This document shows, piece by piece, positions 47,001 to 57,939 of a DNA stretch of 64,000 bases. Made by a program: the position numbers and the translations under genes. Position 1 is the first letter of the stretch, and each line of letters begins with the position of its first letter. The notes under the pieces were generated by a model that worked only from the letters and a program-made list of their open reading frames with translations, ran no database searches and was not told where the DNA came from. Source of the DNA: SHZI01 sp963698405 (GTDB lineage Bacteria > Pseudomonadota > Gammaproteobacteria > Steroidobacterales > GCA-2729495); assembly GCA_963698405.1 (NCBI GenBank), contig CAVOQT010000010.1, positions 186,001-250,000 of the forward strand, read 5' to 3'.

Positions 47001-50000
47001 CGTCGCTGCACGCACGCCGCTCGAAGAAGTGCTGTGTGTGTTGTTTGCCGAGCTGCTCGGCAGAGCGACGGTCGGCGTGCACGATGATTTCTTTGCGCAC
47101 GGTGGTCATTCGCTGCTGGCCACCCGGCTGGTGGCGCGCATCCGCGACGCGCTGCAGGTGGCATTGCCGCTGCGGGCGATTTTCACGACACCGACCCCGG
47201 CCGGTATCGCGGCAGCACTGCAAGCCGTACGCAACAGTGGGCAAGCCCACGCATCCACGGGTCCCTTGCACAGCCTGCGCTCCACTGCACAACAGACCGG
47301 GAGTATGGCGCCGCTCTCAGCCATGCAGCAGCGGCTGTGGTTTCTCGATCAGTTGCAGCCCGGCAGTCGGGCCTATCATCTGCCCTGGGCGGCGCGCCTG
47401 CGTGGCCGGCTTGATCGCCGCGCGCTGCAGGCGGCGGTGGATGCGCTGGTAGCGCGGCATGCGGTGTTGCGCACCCGCTTTGTCGCGCATGACGGTGTGG
47501 CGAGCCAACAGTTGCTGGATCTTGCCGAGCTGCCGGCCAACTGGATCGCGGTGGAGTTCACCGAGCTGGTGAGGATGAACTGTCCTGCGCCGTGTCTGAA
47601 TGCCTGCTCGGTGTGCATTTCGATCTGGCTACCGGTCCTCTGTTGCGCGTGCGGGTGTTGCAGATCGCACCGGACGATCAGCTGCTGGTGCTGGTCATGC
47701 ATCACATCATCTCGGATGGCTGGTCGCTGTCGGTGTTGAATCGCGAGCTGGCCAGTGCATATCAGGCTGCACTGCGTGGTCTTGCGCCTGACTGGACTCC
47801 GCTGCTGTTGCAGTACGCTGATTACGCGCGCTGGCAGGCGGACTGGCTGGCCAGCGGTGAACTCGCACGGCAGCTCGCGTTCTGGCGTGAAGAACTGCGG
47901 GATGCACCGGCGCTGCTGGCCCTGCCCACCGATCAGCTGCATGAAACGGGTCATGCAACGGATGGGGCCTGGTACAGCTGCGTGCTGTCGCCAGACAGTT
48001 GTGCGGGCTTGCACGAACTGGCGCGTGCGCAGGGCTGCACGCTGTTCATGGTGCTTGCTGACGGCTTTCGATGTGCTGCTCGGCCGGCATGCCGGCAGCG
48101 AGGATGTGCTGGTCGGTACGCCGCTGGCCGGTCGGCCGCATAGCGAACTGGAAGGCCTGCTCGGTTTCTTCGTCAACACGCTGGTGCTGCGTACCCGTCT
48201 GCACGGTGATCCGCGCTTCAGCGAACTGCTGGCGCGCGTCCGGCGCGTGACGCTCGATGCCTATGAGCATGCCGATGTGCCGTTCGAGAAGCTGGTCGAA
48301 GCACTGGCACCACAGCGTTCGCTGAGCCACAGTCCGATCGTGCAGGTGCTCCTCACCTTGCACAATCAGCCACGTGTGCCGCTGGCGCTGCCCGGTCTGG
48401 AGGCTGAACCCGTTGCGGTGCTCGGCGAGGCGGCGAAGTTCGATCTCAGCGTGCACATCGCTGAAGAAGCGGCGGACTCGAGATCGCCTTTGCCTGGCGC
48501 AGCGAGCTGTTTTCGCAGGCGCGGATCGTCGCGCTGGCCGCTGATTTTCTGGCGCTGCTTGAAAGCGTCGTTGCCGCGCCGGACACACCGATCAGCAAAC
48601 TGCTGCCCGGCGTGATGCCGCCGGCCGCGCGTGCGGATGCTGGCGTGCAGGTGCACGCCGTGTACATCATCTGCAGTGGAGGCGCCGCTCACCGGGCTGG
48701 AAGTACAACTGACCGAGATCTGGCAGAGCCTGTTGCCGGTCGCATCCATTGCTCTTGACGATGACTTCTTTGCCATCGGCGGCCATTCGCTGCTCGCCAC
48801 GCGCATGATCGCGCGGATTGCCGACCGCTGGGCGTCGAGTTGCCGCTGATCAGCGTCTTCGAAGCGCCGACGATTCGCGGACTGGCGCTGCGGCTGCAGG
48901 CGGCCGGGCCGCGCAGAGCCGGTCACGTCGGATGTGATTCCACGGCTGGAGCGCCGGGCCGAGACATGAGCAGCGCGCACTACATTTTTCCGAGCTCCTT
49001 TGCCCAGCAGCGGCTGTGGTTCCTCGATCAGCTCGAAGGGCCGGGTGCGGTTTACAACCTGAAGATGCCGCTGCGCTTGTCCGGTCCGCTGGATCAGGAC
49101 AGCCTGCAGCGTGCACTTGATGCGGTGGTGGCGCGCCATGAGTCGCTGCGCACGAGCTTCGCGACGCGCGGTTTCGATGTCGTACAGCGCGTCGTGAGTC
49201 AGCTCGAGCTGCCGGTACAGCAGATAGAGCTGTACGGTGCCAGCGAGGCCGAGCTGATGACGAAGCTGAACGAGCTGGCCTCGCTCAGCTTCGATCTGCA
49301 GAGCGGCCCCTTGCTGCGCGTGCATCTGTTGCGCCTCATGCCGCAGGGCGCCGAACACGTGCTGTTGCTGGTCATGCACCACATCGTGTCGGATGCCTGG
49401 TCGGCCGGCGTGCTGTATCGCGATCTCGCCGCGTACTACAGCGCCTTCAGTCGCGGTGCAGTCGCCGCGTTGCCGGAACTGCCGGTGCAGTACGCCGACT
49501 TCGCAGTCTGGCAGCGCGACTGGCTGGCCGGCGCAGAGCTCGAACGGCAGATGGCGTTCTGGCGCGAGCATCTGCAGGGTGCGCCGCCGCTTCTCGATCT
49601 GCCGACCGACCGGCCGCGCCCGGCGCTGCAGACTATCAAGGGCAACCGGCTCGGGCAGGCCCTTGCCGGCGGCACTCGTGCCCGACTGCAAACGCTGGCG
49701 GCAGAGGAGGGCGTGACGCTGTTCATGCTGCTGTTTGCCGCCTTCAATCTGCTGCTGGCACGCTGGTCCGGCCAGTCAGACCTCGTGATCGGCACGCCGA
49801 TCGCCGGCCGGCGGCGCAGCGAGCTCGAGCCGCTGATCGGCTGCTTCGCCAATACCCTCGCGATCCGTACCCGGCTGGATGGCGCCGGGGATTTCCGTGC
49901 GCTGCTGATGCGTGTACGCAGCACGGCGCTGGGTGCATTTGCGCACCAGGAACTGCCCTTCGAAAAACTCGTCGAGCTGCTGCAGCCGCCGCGCAATCTG

Positions 50001-53000
50001 TCGCACTCGCCGCTGTTCCAGGTGATGTTCATCCTGCAGAACACGCCCTGGGAAGCGGTGGAGTTCGGCGCACTGGCGGTCAAACCGGCAGAGATGGCAG
50101 CGGCAGACACTGCCAAGTTCGAGCTCACCGTATCGGTTTCCGAGTTCGAGTCGCAGTTATGGCTGGCGCTTGAGTACAACACGACCTGTTTGACGCGGAC
50201 ACCATCGAACGTCTCGCGGCAGGTTTTGAAACGCTGCTGGATGCAATCGTTGCGAATCCGGCTGCAGAGCTGGCAACGCTGCCGGTGCAGAGCGCGAGCG
50301 ACCGCGAGCGGCTGATCGGCGCATGGAGCGATAGCGATGCGCCGTATGAGCAGAACCGTGGCATCTACGCGTTGTTTGCCGAACAGGCTGCCCGCCAGTC
50401 CGCAGGCCATCGCCGTTGAGGCTGATGGCGATGCGCTGAGCTATGCGCAACTGCTGGCACGTGCGGCGAGTCTGGCTGCGGCGCTCTGCGCAGCTGGTGT
50501 GCAGCCCGGCGCAGGCCGTCGCAATCTGTCTGGAACGCGGCATCGACATGCTGGCGAGTGTGCTCGCAGTGTTGCGCATCGGTGCGCACTACGTGCCGCT
50601 GGATCCCGGCGCATCCCTCTGCGCGGCTGGCTTTCATCATCGCCGATTCAGGTGCCGGCGTGCTGCTCGCATCGCCGGCGCTGGCTGACGCGCCTGCCGG
50701 ACTTTCAGCGGCAGCGTCATCGATCCGGCACAGCTGGCCAGCGACGCGGTGCCGCCGAGCCTGCCGCCCGTCGCACCGGTGAGCGACGCCGCGCTCGCTT
50801 ATCTGATCTACACCTCTGGCTCGACCGGCCAGCCCAAGGGTGTGGCCGTGCCACAGCAGGCGGTGCTCAATTTCCTGCACAGCATGGCGCGCACACCGGG
50901 CCTCGCTGCAGACGACCGGTTGCTCGCCGTCACCACGCTGGCTTTCGATATCGCCGTGCTGGAATTGCTGCTGCCGCTGACGGTCGGCGCGACGCACGGT
51001 GATCGCCACGCGCGATGAGCTGGCTGATCCGCAGCTGCTGATGCGTCGTCTGGCCGATGCGCACATCTCGGTGATGCAGGCGACGCCGGCACTGTGGCGC
51101 AACCTGCTCGCAGCCGGCTGGTCCGGTCAGCCGGGCCTGCGCATGCTCTGCGGTGGCGAGTCGCTGGATGCGGAGCTGGCGTCTGCGCTGCTGTCGCGTG
51201 GCGCGGAACTCTGGAACATGTACGGGCCGACCGAGACCACGGTCTGGTCCTGCTGTGGCCGGATCACCGACGCATCGTCGCGACCCGATACCGGTGGGCC
51301 GGCCGATCGCCAACACGCGCTGTTATGTGCTGGATGAGCAACTGCAGCCGGTGCCGCGCGGCGTGCGCGGCGAGTTGTGGATCGGTGGCGACGGGGTGGC
51401 GCTGCGGCTATCACGCGCGGCCGGAACTGACGGCCGAGCGCTTCTGCGCGGATCCCTTCGTGCCGCGTGCCAGCGGGCGGCCATGTTCCGCCGCGCATGT
51501 ACCGGACCGGTGATCGCGCGCGCTGGCGCAGCGACGGCCAGCTGGAGATACTCGGGCGCAGCGATTTCCAGCTCAAGCTGCGCGGCTTCCGCATCGAGCC
51601 CGGCGAGATCGAGGCGGCACTGCTGGCGCATCCGGCGGTCAGCGCGGCCGTCGTGGTGCTGCGCGAGTTTGCCGGCGACCGCGGCTGGTGGCTTTCTGGT
51701 GCGCCAGCGGATGCTGAAGTGGCCAGCTGAAGTGCTGGCCGCTCATCTGCGCAGCCGCCTGCCCGAGTACATGCTGCCGTCAGAATTCGTCTGGCTGCCG
51801 GAACTGCCGCTGAACGCCGAACGGCAAGCTCGATCGTGCCGCATTGCCGGCCGTGATACGCACCGGCGCATCAAGCGGGCGGTGCTGCCGACGTGCCGGC
51901 TGTCGCCACTCGAAGCGCTGCTGTGCGAGTTGTTCGCCACCGTGCTCGGGCAGCGACCGGGTCGGCAGCACATGAGGACTTCTTTGCGCTGGGTGGACAC
52001 TCGCTGCTGGCCACGCAGCTGATCGCACGGATCCGCGATGCCCTGCAGATCGAGTTGCCGCTGAAGACCCTGTTCATGACGCCAACGCCGGCCGGTATCG
52101 CCGCAAGCTTGCCGGCGACGCGCATTGCGTCGCCAGCTGCACCGCTTGCCGCTGGCATCTGTATCGCATGTGCGCGTACCGCTCTCGCCGGTGCAGCAGC
52201 GCTTGTGGTTTCTGGATCGCCTGCAGCCGGGCAGTCCGGTCTACAACCTGGCGTGGATCTTCCGTCTGCGCGGCGTGCTGGATCTGGCTGCGCTGCAGGT
52301 GGCGGTGGATGCGCTGGTCGCGCGTCATGCGGTGCTGCGCACACGTTTCGTCGAGAGCGATGGAGAACCGCAGCAGGCGATCGCCGGAGACGCTCGACGT
52401 GCCGGTGAACGTATTGCCCGCAGATTTGCCCGGCAGCCTGGACCCGGACTGGGAAGTGCGCCTGAAAACCTGTCTGCAGCTGCTGCGTTTCGATCTGGGT
52501 CGCGGTCCACTGTTGCAGGTGATGGTGCTGCCGGTTGCCGACGACGATCAGGTGCTGGCGATCGTCGTGCATCACATCGTTGCCGACGGCTGGTCGCTCG
52601 GCATACTGAGCCGCGAGCTGTCGGCACTGTACGACGCCGCGCTGGCGGGCGAGCCACCGATGCTGCCGGAGCTGCCGCTGCAGTATGCGGATTACGCACT
52701 CCGGCAACGCGCGGCGCTGGAGGGCGCGGAGCTCGCGCGACAGCTGGCGTTCTGGCGTGCGCAGTTGCAGGACGCGCCGCCATATCTCGATCTGCCGATC
52801 GACCGGCCGCGTCCGGCGCTCAGCACGCATCGCGGTGCGCGCTGCGCCCGGTTGCTGCGCGCCGGAGCTGCAGGCGGCACTCAAGACGCTGGCGCAGGCC
52901 GAAGGCTGCACGCTGTTCATGGTGTTGCTTGCGGCCTTCGATGTGTTGCTGGCCCGCTATGCCGGAAGCGAAGATGTCGTGGTCGGCACGCCGGTCGCTG

Positions 53001-55341
53001 GCCGGCCACGCACCGAGCTGGAAGGGCTGATCGGTTTCTTCGTCAACACGCTGGTGCTGCGCACGGATCTGCGCGGCAATCCGCGTTTCCGCGCGCTGCT
53101 GCAGCGGGTGAAGCACACGACGCTGGATGCCTGGATCGCATGCGGATGTGCCTTTCGAGCAGCTCGTTGAAGTGCTCAAGCCACCGCGCAGCACCGGTCG
53201 CTCGCCGCTGTTCCAGGTGCTGTTCAACCTGCACAGCGAGCCGGCCGGTCAGCTGCAGTTGTCCGGTCTCGAGGCGACGCCGATGGCTGTCGATCGCGGT
53301 ACGGCCAAGTTCGACCTGAGCGTTTCGCTGAGTGAAACTGCAGCGGGCCTGGCGGTGAGTTTCGAGTACAGCACGGACCTGTTCTTGCCAGCTCGATGCA
53401 GCGCATGCTCGGTGATTTCGCAGCGTTGCTGGCCGCTGTCGTCGCCAGCCCGGATGCACCGCTGGCCAGCCTGTGCGTCGGTTCTGCACCGGCTGTCGCA
53501 CGCAGCCTGCCGGAGATCGTCGCTGCTGCGTCAGGCTGGCGAGGGCACGCTGGCTGCCGCGTTTGCCGCACAACTGCAGCAGCGTGCGGAGGCAACGGCA
53601 GTGTCGGCCTCTGCCGTCGCCGGCTGCAGTGGCGTGAGCTGGAGTTACGCCGGGCTCGATCAGCGGGCGCGCGGCGTGGCCGCTGCGCTCATGCAGCACG
53701 GTGTGCACGCGCGGAGCGCAGCGTCGGCCTGTGGTTCAACCAGGGCGCGGGACAGGTGGCGGCCATGCTCGGCGTGCTGCAGGCGGGTGCAGCCTATGTG
53801 CCGCTCGATCCGCTGGCACCGGCTGCGCGCCTTGGAACTGTCGGCGCGCGACGCCGGGCTGCGTTCGTGGTCACAGAACGAGCGCGCTCAGCAGTCCGGG
53901 TAGCGCATGGCTGATCGGCAGCGGACTGCAGCTGATCCTGCTCGACGAGCTGCCGCCAGCTTCGTCGACGTCGCTCACGCTGCCAGCCGGCAGTCCGGAT
54001 GATCTGGCCTATCTGCTGTACACCTCGGGCACCACCGGTACGCCGAAAGCGCGTGGCGCAGACCCAGCGCAAGGTGCTGCACTATGTGCGCAGCTGGGCT
54101 GCCAATCTCGGTCTGGGTCCGGCCGACCGCCTCAGTCTGGTATCGACCTACGGCTATGACGCCGCCGTGCAGGACATCTTCGGTGCGCTGCTGAGCGGTG
54201 CGGCCGTCTATCCGCTCGATATCCGGCGCCTCGATCGCGAGACGCTGCTCGACCGCATCGCCGATTCCGGTCTGACCGTCTTGCACGCGACGCCCACCGT
54301 GTATCGCTATCTGTTCGGCAGTCATGTCGCCTGCCGGCAGGATCTGTCGCGCGTGCGGCTCGTCGTGCTCGGCGGTGAAGCGGCGCGCCGTGCCGACTTC
54401 GAGCTGTTCAGGTCGCGCTTTCGCAAGGGCGCACAGTTCGTCAACGGCTATGGTCTGACCGAAGCGACCGCCGTGTTGCAGAGTTTTTCCACGCACGACA
54501 CGCAGCCGTACGGCAATGTGCTGTCGCTGGGCTGGCCGGTGGGCGATCAGCGCGTGCTGCTGCTCGATGAACAGGGTCGAGCCGGCCGGCGTCAGCGGCG
54601 AAGTGGTGATCGAGAGCCGCTATGTACCGGCGGGACGTCTGCACACCGGCGACCTCGCGCGCTATCTGCCCGATGGCAGCCTGGCCTGGATCGGCCGTCG
54701 CGACGATCAGCTGAAGCTCGGTGGCATCCGTATCGAGCCCGGCGAGATCGAGGCCGCACTGCGCACGCATCCGGCAATGGATGCCGTGGCGGTGGTCCTG
54801 CACGTCGAAGCCGCCAGCGAGCCGATGCTGGTTGCCTGGTGCAGCCTGCGCGCAGGAGCGAGCCTGCCGACGCCGGCTGAACTGCGCGCGCACCTCAAGC
54901 CCCTGTTGCCGGACGCGCTGCTGCCGGCTCACTATGTGGCGCTGGACAGCCTGCCGCAGCTGCCGAACGGCAAGCTCGATCGGCGCACGCTGGCCGCGCG
55001 GCCTCTGCCGCGACCGGTCCCGGCGGGTGCCGGGCTGGCAACCGTGACCGCGCGGCGAGTATCGAGGCGACGCTGACCGAACTCTGGCAGTCGCTGCTGA
55101 AACGTGACGGATATCGGTCCGGACGACGACTTCTTCGCGCTCGGCGGACACTCGCTGCTTGCCACGCGCCTGATCGCCCGGCTCCGCGACCGGCTCGGCA
55201 TCGAGCTGCCGCTGATCAGTATTTTCGAGACGCCGACCATCCGCGGACTGGCAGGGGTCGTGACGCAACTCACTGCGCGGTCAGGCAGTGCGGCAGTCCC
55301 GGCGGCGATCGGACGGCAGGCCTCGTCGTCCGTTACCATAG
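40766..55341 (+). CDS. Nonribosomal peptide synthetase 2, five modules, no thioesterase
   Basis: About 4,850 residues in one direction, in pieces because of frequent single-base breaks. ATG 40766 follows AGGTGAGCT. Order: TubC-type docking domain (40766-40920), then C-A-PCP, C-A-PCP, C-PCP, C-A-PCP, C-A-PCP. All carrier domains are of the FF(A/D).GGHSLLAT type. No epimerisation, reductase or thioesterase domain is visible. After the last carrier motif the frame runs on into folE in this sequence, but a TAG at 55339-55341 in the adjacent frame, reached with one extra base removed, is the probable end. It elongates the acyl chain delivered by synthetase 1. Details of each module are given separately. 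Confidence 0.85.
44085..47215 (+). other. Module 3: C-A-PCP, basic amino acid predicted
   Basis: C domain PLSFGQERLWFLDQLDPGS; its active-site motif reads QHIVTDA (near 44480): the second, catalytic His and the Asp remain, while the first His and the Gly are replaced. A domain: LLYTSGSTGEPKAVMVTHGN (45907), SAAFDVYTGDW, FVPAVIRLLL, LLIVGSDLW, FNSYGVAEATID. Reading the binding pocket gives roughly D-V-G-E-L-V-S-I-D, near the known ornithine code (DVGEIGSID); the Glu and final Asp suit a basic side chain. Carrier HDDFFAHGGHSLLAT near 47083-47120. Confidence 0.75.
47315..48900 (+). other. Module 4: C-PCP without an adenylation domain
   Basis: C domain PLSAMQQRLWFLDQLQPGS, MHHIISDGWS (near 47697), VGTPLAGRPHSELEGLLGFFVNTLV, VPFEKLVEAL. 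About 100 bases after its end comes carrier DDDFFAIGGHSLLAT (near 48757-48800). There is no room for an A domain, so the carrier must be charged in trans, be skipped, or this is a deletion. Confidence 0.8.
48985..52115 (+). other. Module 5: C-A-PCP, glycine predicted
   Basis: C domain SSFAQQRLWFLDQLEGPG with MHHIVSDAWS (near 49375; last Gly replaced by Ala). A domain: LIYTSGSTGQPKGVAVPQQ (50800), TTLAFDIAVLELLLPL, QATPALWRNLL, MLCGGESL, NMYGPTETTVW. The pocket reads about D-I-L-Q-L-G-M-V-W, very near the known glycine code (DILQLGLIW). Carrier HEDFFALGGHSLLAT near 51970-52015. Confidence 0.8.
52170..55270 (+). other. Module 6: C-A-PCP, last module
   Basis: C domain PLSPVQQRLWFLDRLQPGS with VHHIVADGWS (near 52566). 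A domain: LLYTSGTTGTPK (54010), VSTYGYDAAVQDIFGAL, HATPTVYRYLF, LVVLGGEAA, NGYGLTEATAV, HTGDLARYLPDG. Pocket about D-A-Q-H-V-G-G-A-V; Asp present but the remainder matches no code I know. Carrier DDDFFALGGHSLLAT near 55126-55170. No releasing domain follows. Confidence 0.75.
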
Positions 55342-55368
55342 CCCAGGCAAGACAAAGGAGCCGGCGCA

Positions 55369-55970
55369 GTGTCCAGCAGCCCATCAACCCCGCATCTCCG
55401 CAGGACGAGCAGCAGGTCATCGAGCAGATGACCGAGCGCTTCCGCGACATCATCACGCTGCTCGGCGAGGACGTGCAGCGCGAAGGCCTGGTCAAGACGC
55501 CGGAACGCGCTGCCAAGGCCTTTCACTTCCTGACCCGTGGCTATCGGCAGGACATCAGCACGCTGATCAACGAGGCGGTGTTCACCAGCGACACCGACGA
55601 GCTGGTGATCATCCGCAACATCGAGATGTACTCGATGTGCGAGCACCACATGCTGCCGTTCATCGGCAAGTGCCACGTGGCCTACCTGCCCAACGGCAAG
55701 GTGCTGGGCCTGTCGAAGATCGCGCGCATCGTCGATTACTACGCGCGCCGGCTGCAGATCCAGGAAGTGCTGACCAAGCAGATCGCCGAATGCGTGCAGT
55801 CGGCGATCGGCGGCAAGGGCGTCGGCGTGGTCATCGAGGCGCAGCACATGTGCATGATGATGCGCGGCGTGGAGAAGCAGAACTCGATCATGACCACCTC
55901 CTGCATGCTCGGCCATTTCCGCTCGCATCCGCAGACCCGCAACGAGTTCCTGCGTTTGCTGGGTAACTGA
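55369..55970 (+). CDS. folE: FolE: GTP cyclohydrolase I
   Basis: About 200 residues. Zinc and catalytic motifs MCEHHMLPFIGK and AQHMCMMMRGV are intact with LGLSKIARIVDYYARRLQ, and SCMLGHFRSHPQTRNEFLRL at the end. AAAGGAG lies seven bases before GTG 55369 (MSSSPSTP), which joins the body if one C is missing from the C run near 55390; otherwise ATG 55428 gives a shorter in-frame protein. Makes dihydroneopterin triphosphate from GTP. It follows the synthetase within 30 bases, so it belongs to the operon and supplies the substrate of QueD. Confidence 0.9.
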
Positions 55971-56014
55971 TCAGCCCTGTTCCGCCTGTCGACGACGGCA
56001 GGAGGTAATGTGAA

Positions 56015-57000
56015 TGAAAAAGATCATCGTGCGTATCGTGCTGGCAATCATCGTCGTGATCCTGCTCGCCTGGACCTGGTATGCGACCCAGTTGCCCAGA
56101 CAGCGGCCTGCACGCCGACATACAGGTGGAGCTGACCGCCGGAGAATATCGAGCGGGGACGTTATCTCGCCGTGAATGTCCTGCAGTGCGTGGACTGCCA
56201 TTCAGAGCGCGACTGGGGCCTGTATGGTGGCCCGCCGGTCGAGCCGATCGGTGCCGGCCGCGCCTGCATGACCCGCGAGACCATCGCGGCCGGCGTCAAT
56301 GCCGGTCAGGAAAATTTTCCGGGGCGGCTGTGCATCCGCAATATCACGCCGGATGAGGAGACCGGTCTCGGCAGCTGGACCGATGGCGAGATCATCCGCG
56401 CCGCGCGCGAAGGTGTGAACAAGGACGGCAAGGGCCTGTTCCCGATCATGCCGTACTTCATCTACAAGCACGTGGCGGATGACGACATGCAGGCGGTGGT
56501 GGCCTACCTGCGTTCGATGCAGCCGGTGAAGTCCGTGCGGCCCGAGCGGCAGATCGATTTTCCGATGAACATGCTGGTGCAGCTGTGGCCGGAGCCCTTT
56601 GACAGTCCCGCAAGCGCGCCAGACCGCTCGGATTCGGTGGCCTACGGCAGATATCTCGCGACCGTGGCGCGCTGCGAGTTCTGCCATACGCCCAAGGATC
56701 CGCAGTCCATGAAGGGCTTTCGAGGGCGCGAGTTTTCCGGTGGCATGCCGTTCTTCCTGAACGGCCGCACCATGTACACGATGAATCTCACGCCGCATGA
56801 AAGCGGACTCGGCAGCTGGAGCAAGGAGCAGTTCATCCAGCTGTTCAAGTCGCGTGTGGCCCGGGTCGCGGTCGATCCGACGGCCAACACGCTGATGAAC
56901 TGGAATGCCTTCGGCGAGATGACGCGACGAAGATCTGGGCGCGCTGTACGACTTCTTCATGACGCTGCCGCCAATGCCGTATCAGCAGGAGGCGATCTGA
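56015..57000 (+). CDS. Dihaem cytochrome c, membrane-anchored
   Basis: About 327 residues after repair. ATG 56015 behind AGGAGG. N-terminal anchor helix IIVRIVLAIIVVILLAWTWYA, then two CxxCH haem sites (CVDCH near 56185, CEFCH near 56675), each followed by a cytochrome c fold; NITPDEETGLGSWTDGEI and NLTPHESGLGSW show it is an internal duplication of the type seen in dehydrogenase cytochrome subunits. Ends FFMTLPPMPYQQEAI, stop 56998-57000. Breaks near 56100 and 56930. It could accept electrons from the soluble PQQ dehydrogenases, but they are not adjacent. Confidence 0.85.
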
Positions 57001-57030
57001 TTGTCGCTGCCGACCGATCCATGCCGGCCC

Positions 57031-57934
57031 ATGACTGACCAGCGCCTGCGCGGCATCGGCTGCGATGCTGCTCGCGGTGGCCTTCTTTGCCGGCATGGAT
57101 GCGGTACTCAAGCTGTTTGCGGCGAGTTACCCGCCGCTGGAGGTGGCGGCACTGCGCGGTGCTGCTTCGATGCCCTACCTGTTGATGCTGTTCGCATATA
57201 CCGGCAGCTGGCGTCAGTTGCGTCCGGTGCGCTGGGGGCTGCATCTCGGTCGCGGCGTGCTGGCGCTGGTCATGCTCAGCGGCTTCATCTATGCGGTGAG
57301 CCAGTTGTCGCTGGCCGATGCCTACGCGATCTTTTTCGTCGCACCGCTGTTTGTCACCGCGCTGTCGGTGCCGATGCTCGGTGAGCATGTCGGCTGGCGG
57401 CGCTGGCTGGCGATCAGTGCCGGACTGATCGGCGTGCTGTGGATGCTGCAGCCGGGCGCCACGCGCCTCAGCCTGCTCGGTGCGGTCGGCGCGTTGATCG
57501 CAGCGGCTGCCTATGCCGGCAGTGCGATCACGGCGCGCATGCTCACGCGCACCGACTCGACGGCCTCGATGGTGTTCTGGTTCCTGGTGCTGCTCACCGT
57601 GTTCGCCGGACTGCTGGCCTGGCCGGACTGGGTGCCGCTGCAGCGCGAGCACTGGCTGTGGCTGGCGCTGCTCGGCCTGCTCGGCGCCTTCGGCCAGCAC
57701 TTCATCACGGAGGCCTTCCGCTGCGCACCGGCCTCGGTGGTCGCGCCCTTCGAATACACGGCGATGCTCTGGGCCGTGGGGCTCGACTGGATCTTCTGGG
57801 CAGCGCTGCCTTCAGTCCGGGTGTGGACCGGCGGAGCGCTGGTGATTGCCAGCGGCCTTTACCTGATCTGGCGCGAACGCGCGCTGCATATCGAACTCGC
57901 CGCGGCCATCGAGGCGCCCGGCAGTCCGCGCTGA
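57031..57934 (+). CDS. EamA/DMT-family transporter
   Basis: About 300 residues with ten transmembrane helices in two EamA repeats (AVAFFAGMDAVLKLFAASYPPLEVAALRG and GAVGALIAAAAYAGSAITARML). ATG 57031 (MTDQRLRGIGC) joins the body once an extra base near 57063 is removed; without it the frame starts at ATG 57065. Members export amino acids, metabolites or nucleotide sugars across the inner membrane. Being next to the peptide cluster and cytochrome, it could export a product, but this is inference. Confidence 0.85.
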
Positions 57935-57939
57935 AGGCC

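Noticed and set aside
37771..55341. Many separate short synthetase genes or programmed frameshifting
   Set aside because: The breaks fall at arbitrary places inside domains, lack slippery heptamers, and occur equally in cofC, rdgC and the cytochrome gene, so they are not a gene-specific mechanism.
55104..55970. Carrier domain and FolE in one open frame, suggesting a PCP-FolE fusion protein
   Set aside because: A good ribosome site (AAAGGAG) and GTG lie between them and a stop for the synthetase exists in the next frame; in an indel-rich stretch the joint frame is more simply explained by two sequence errors.
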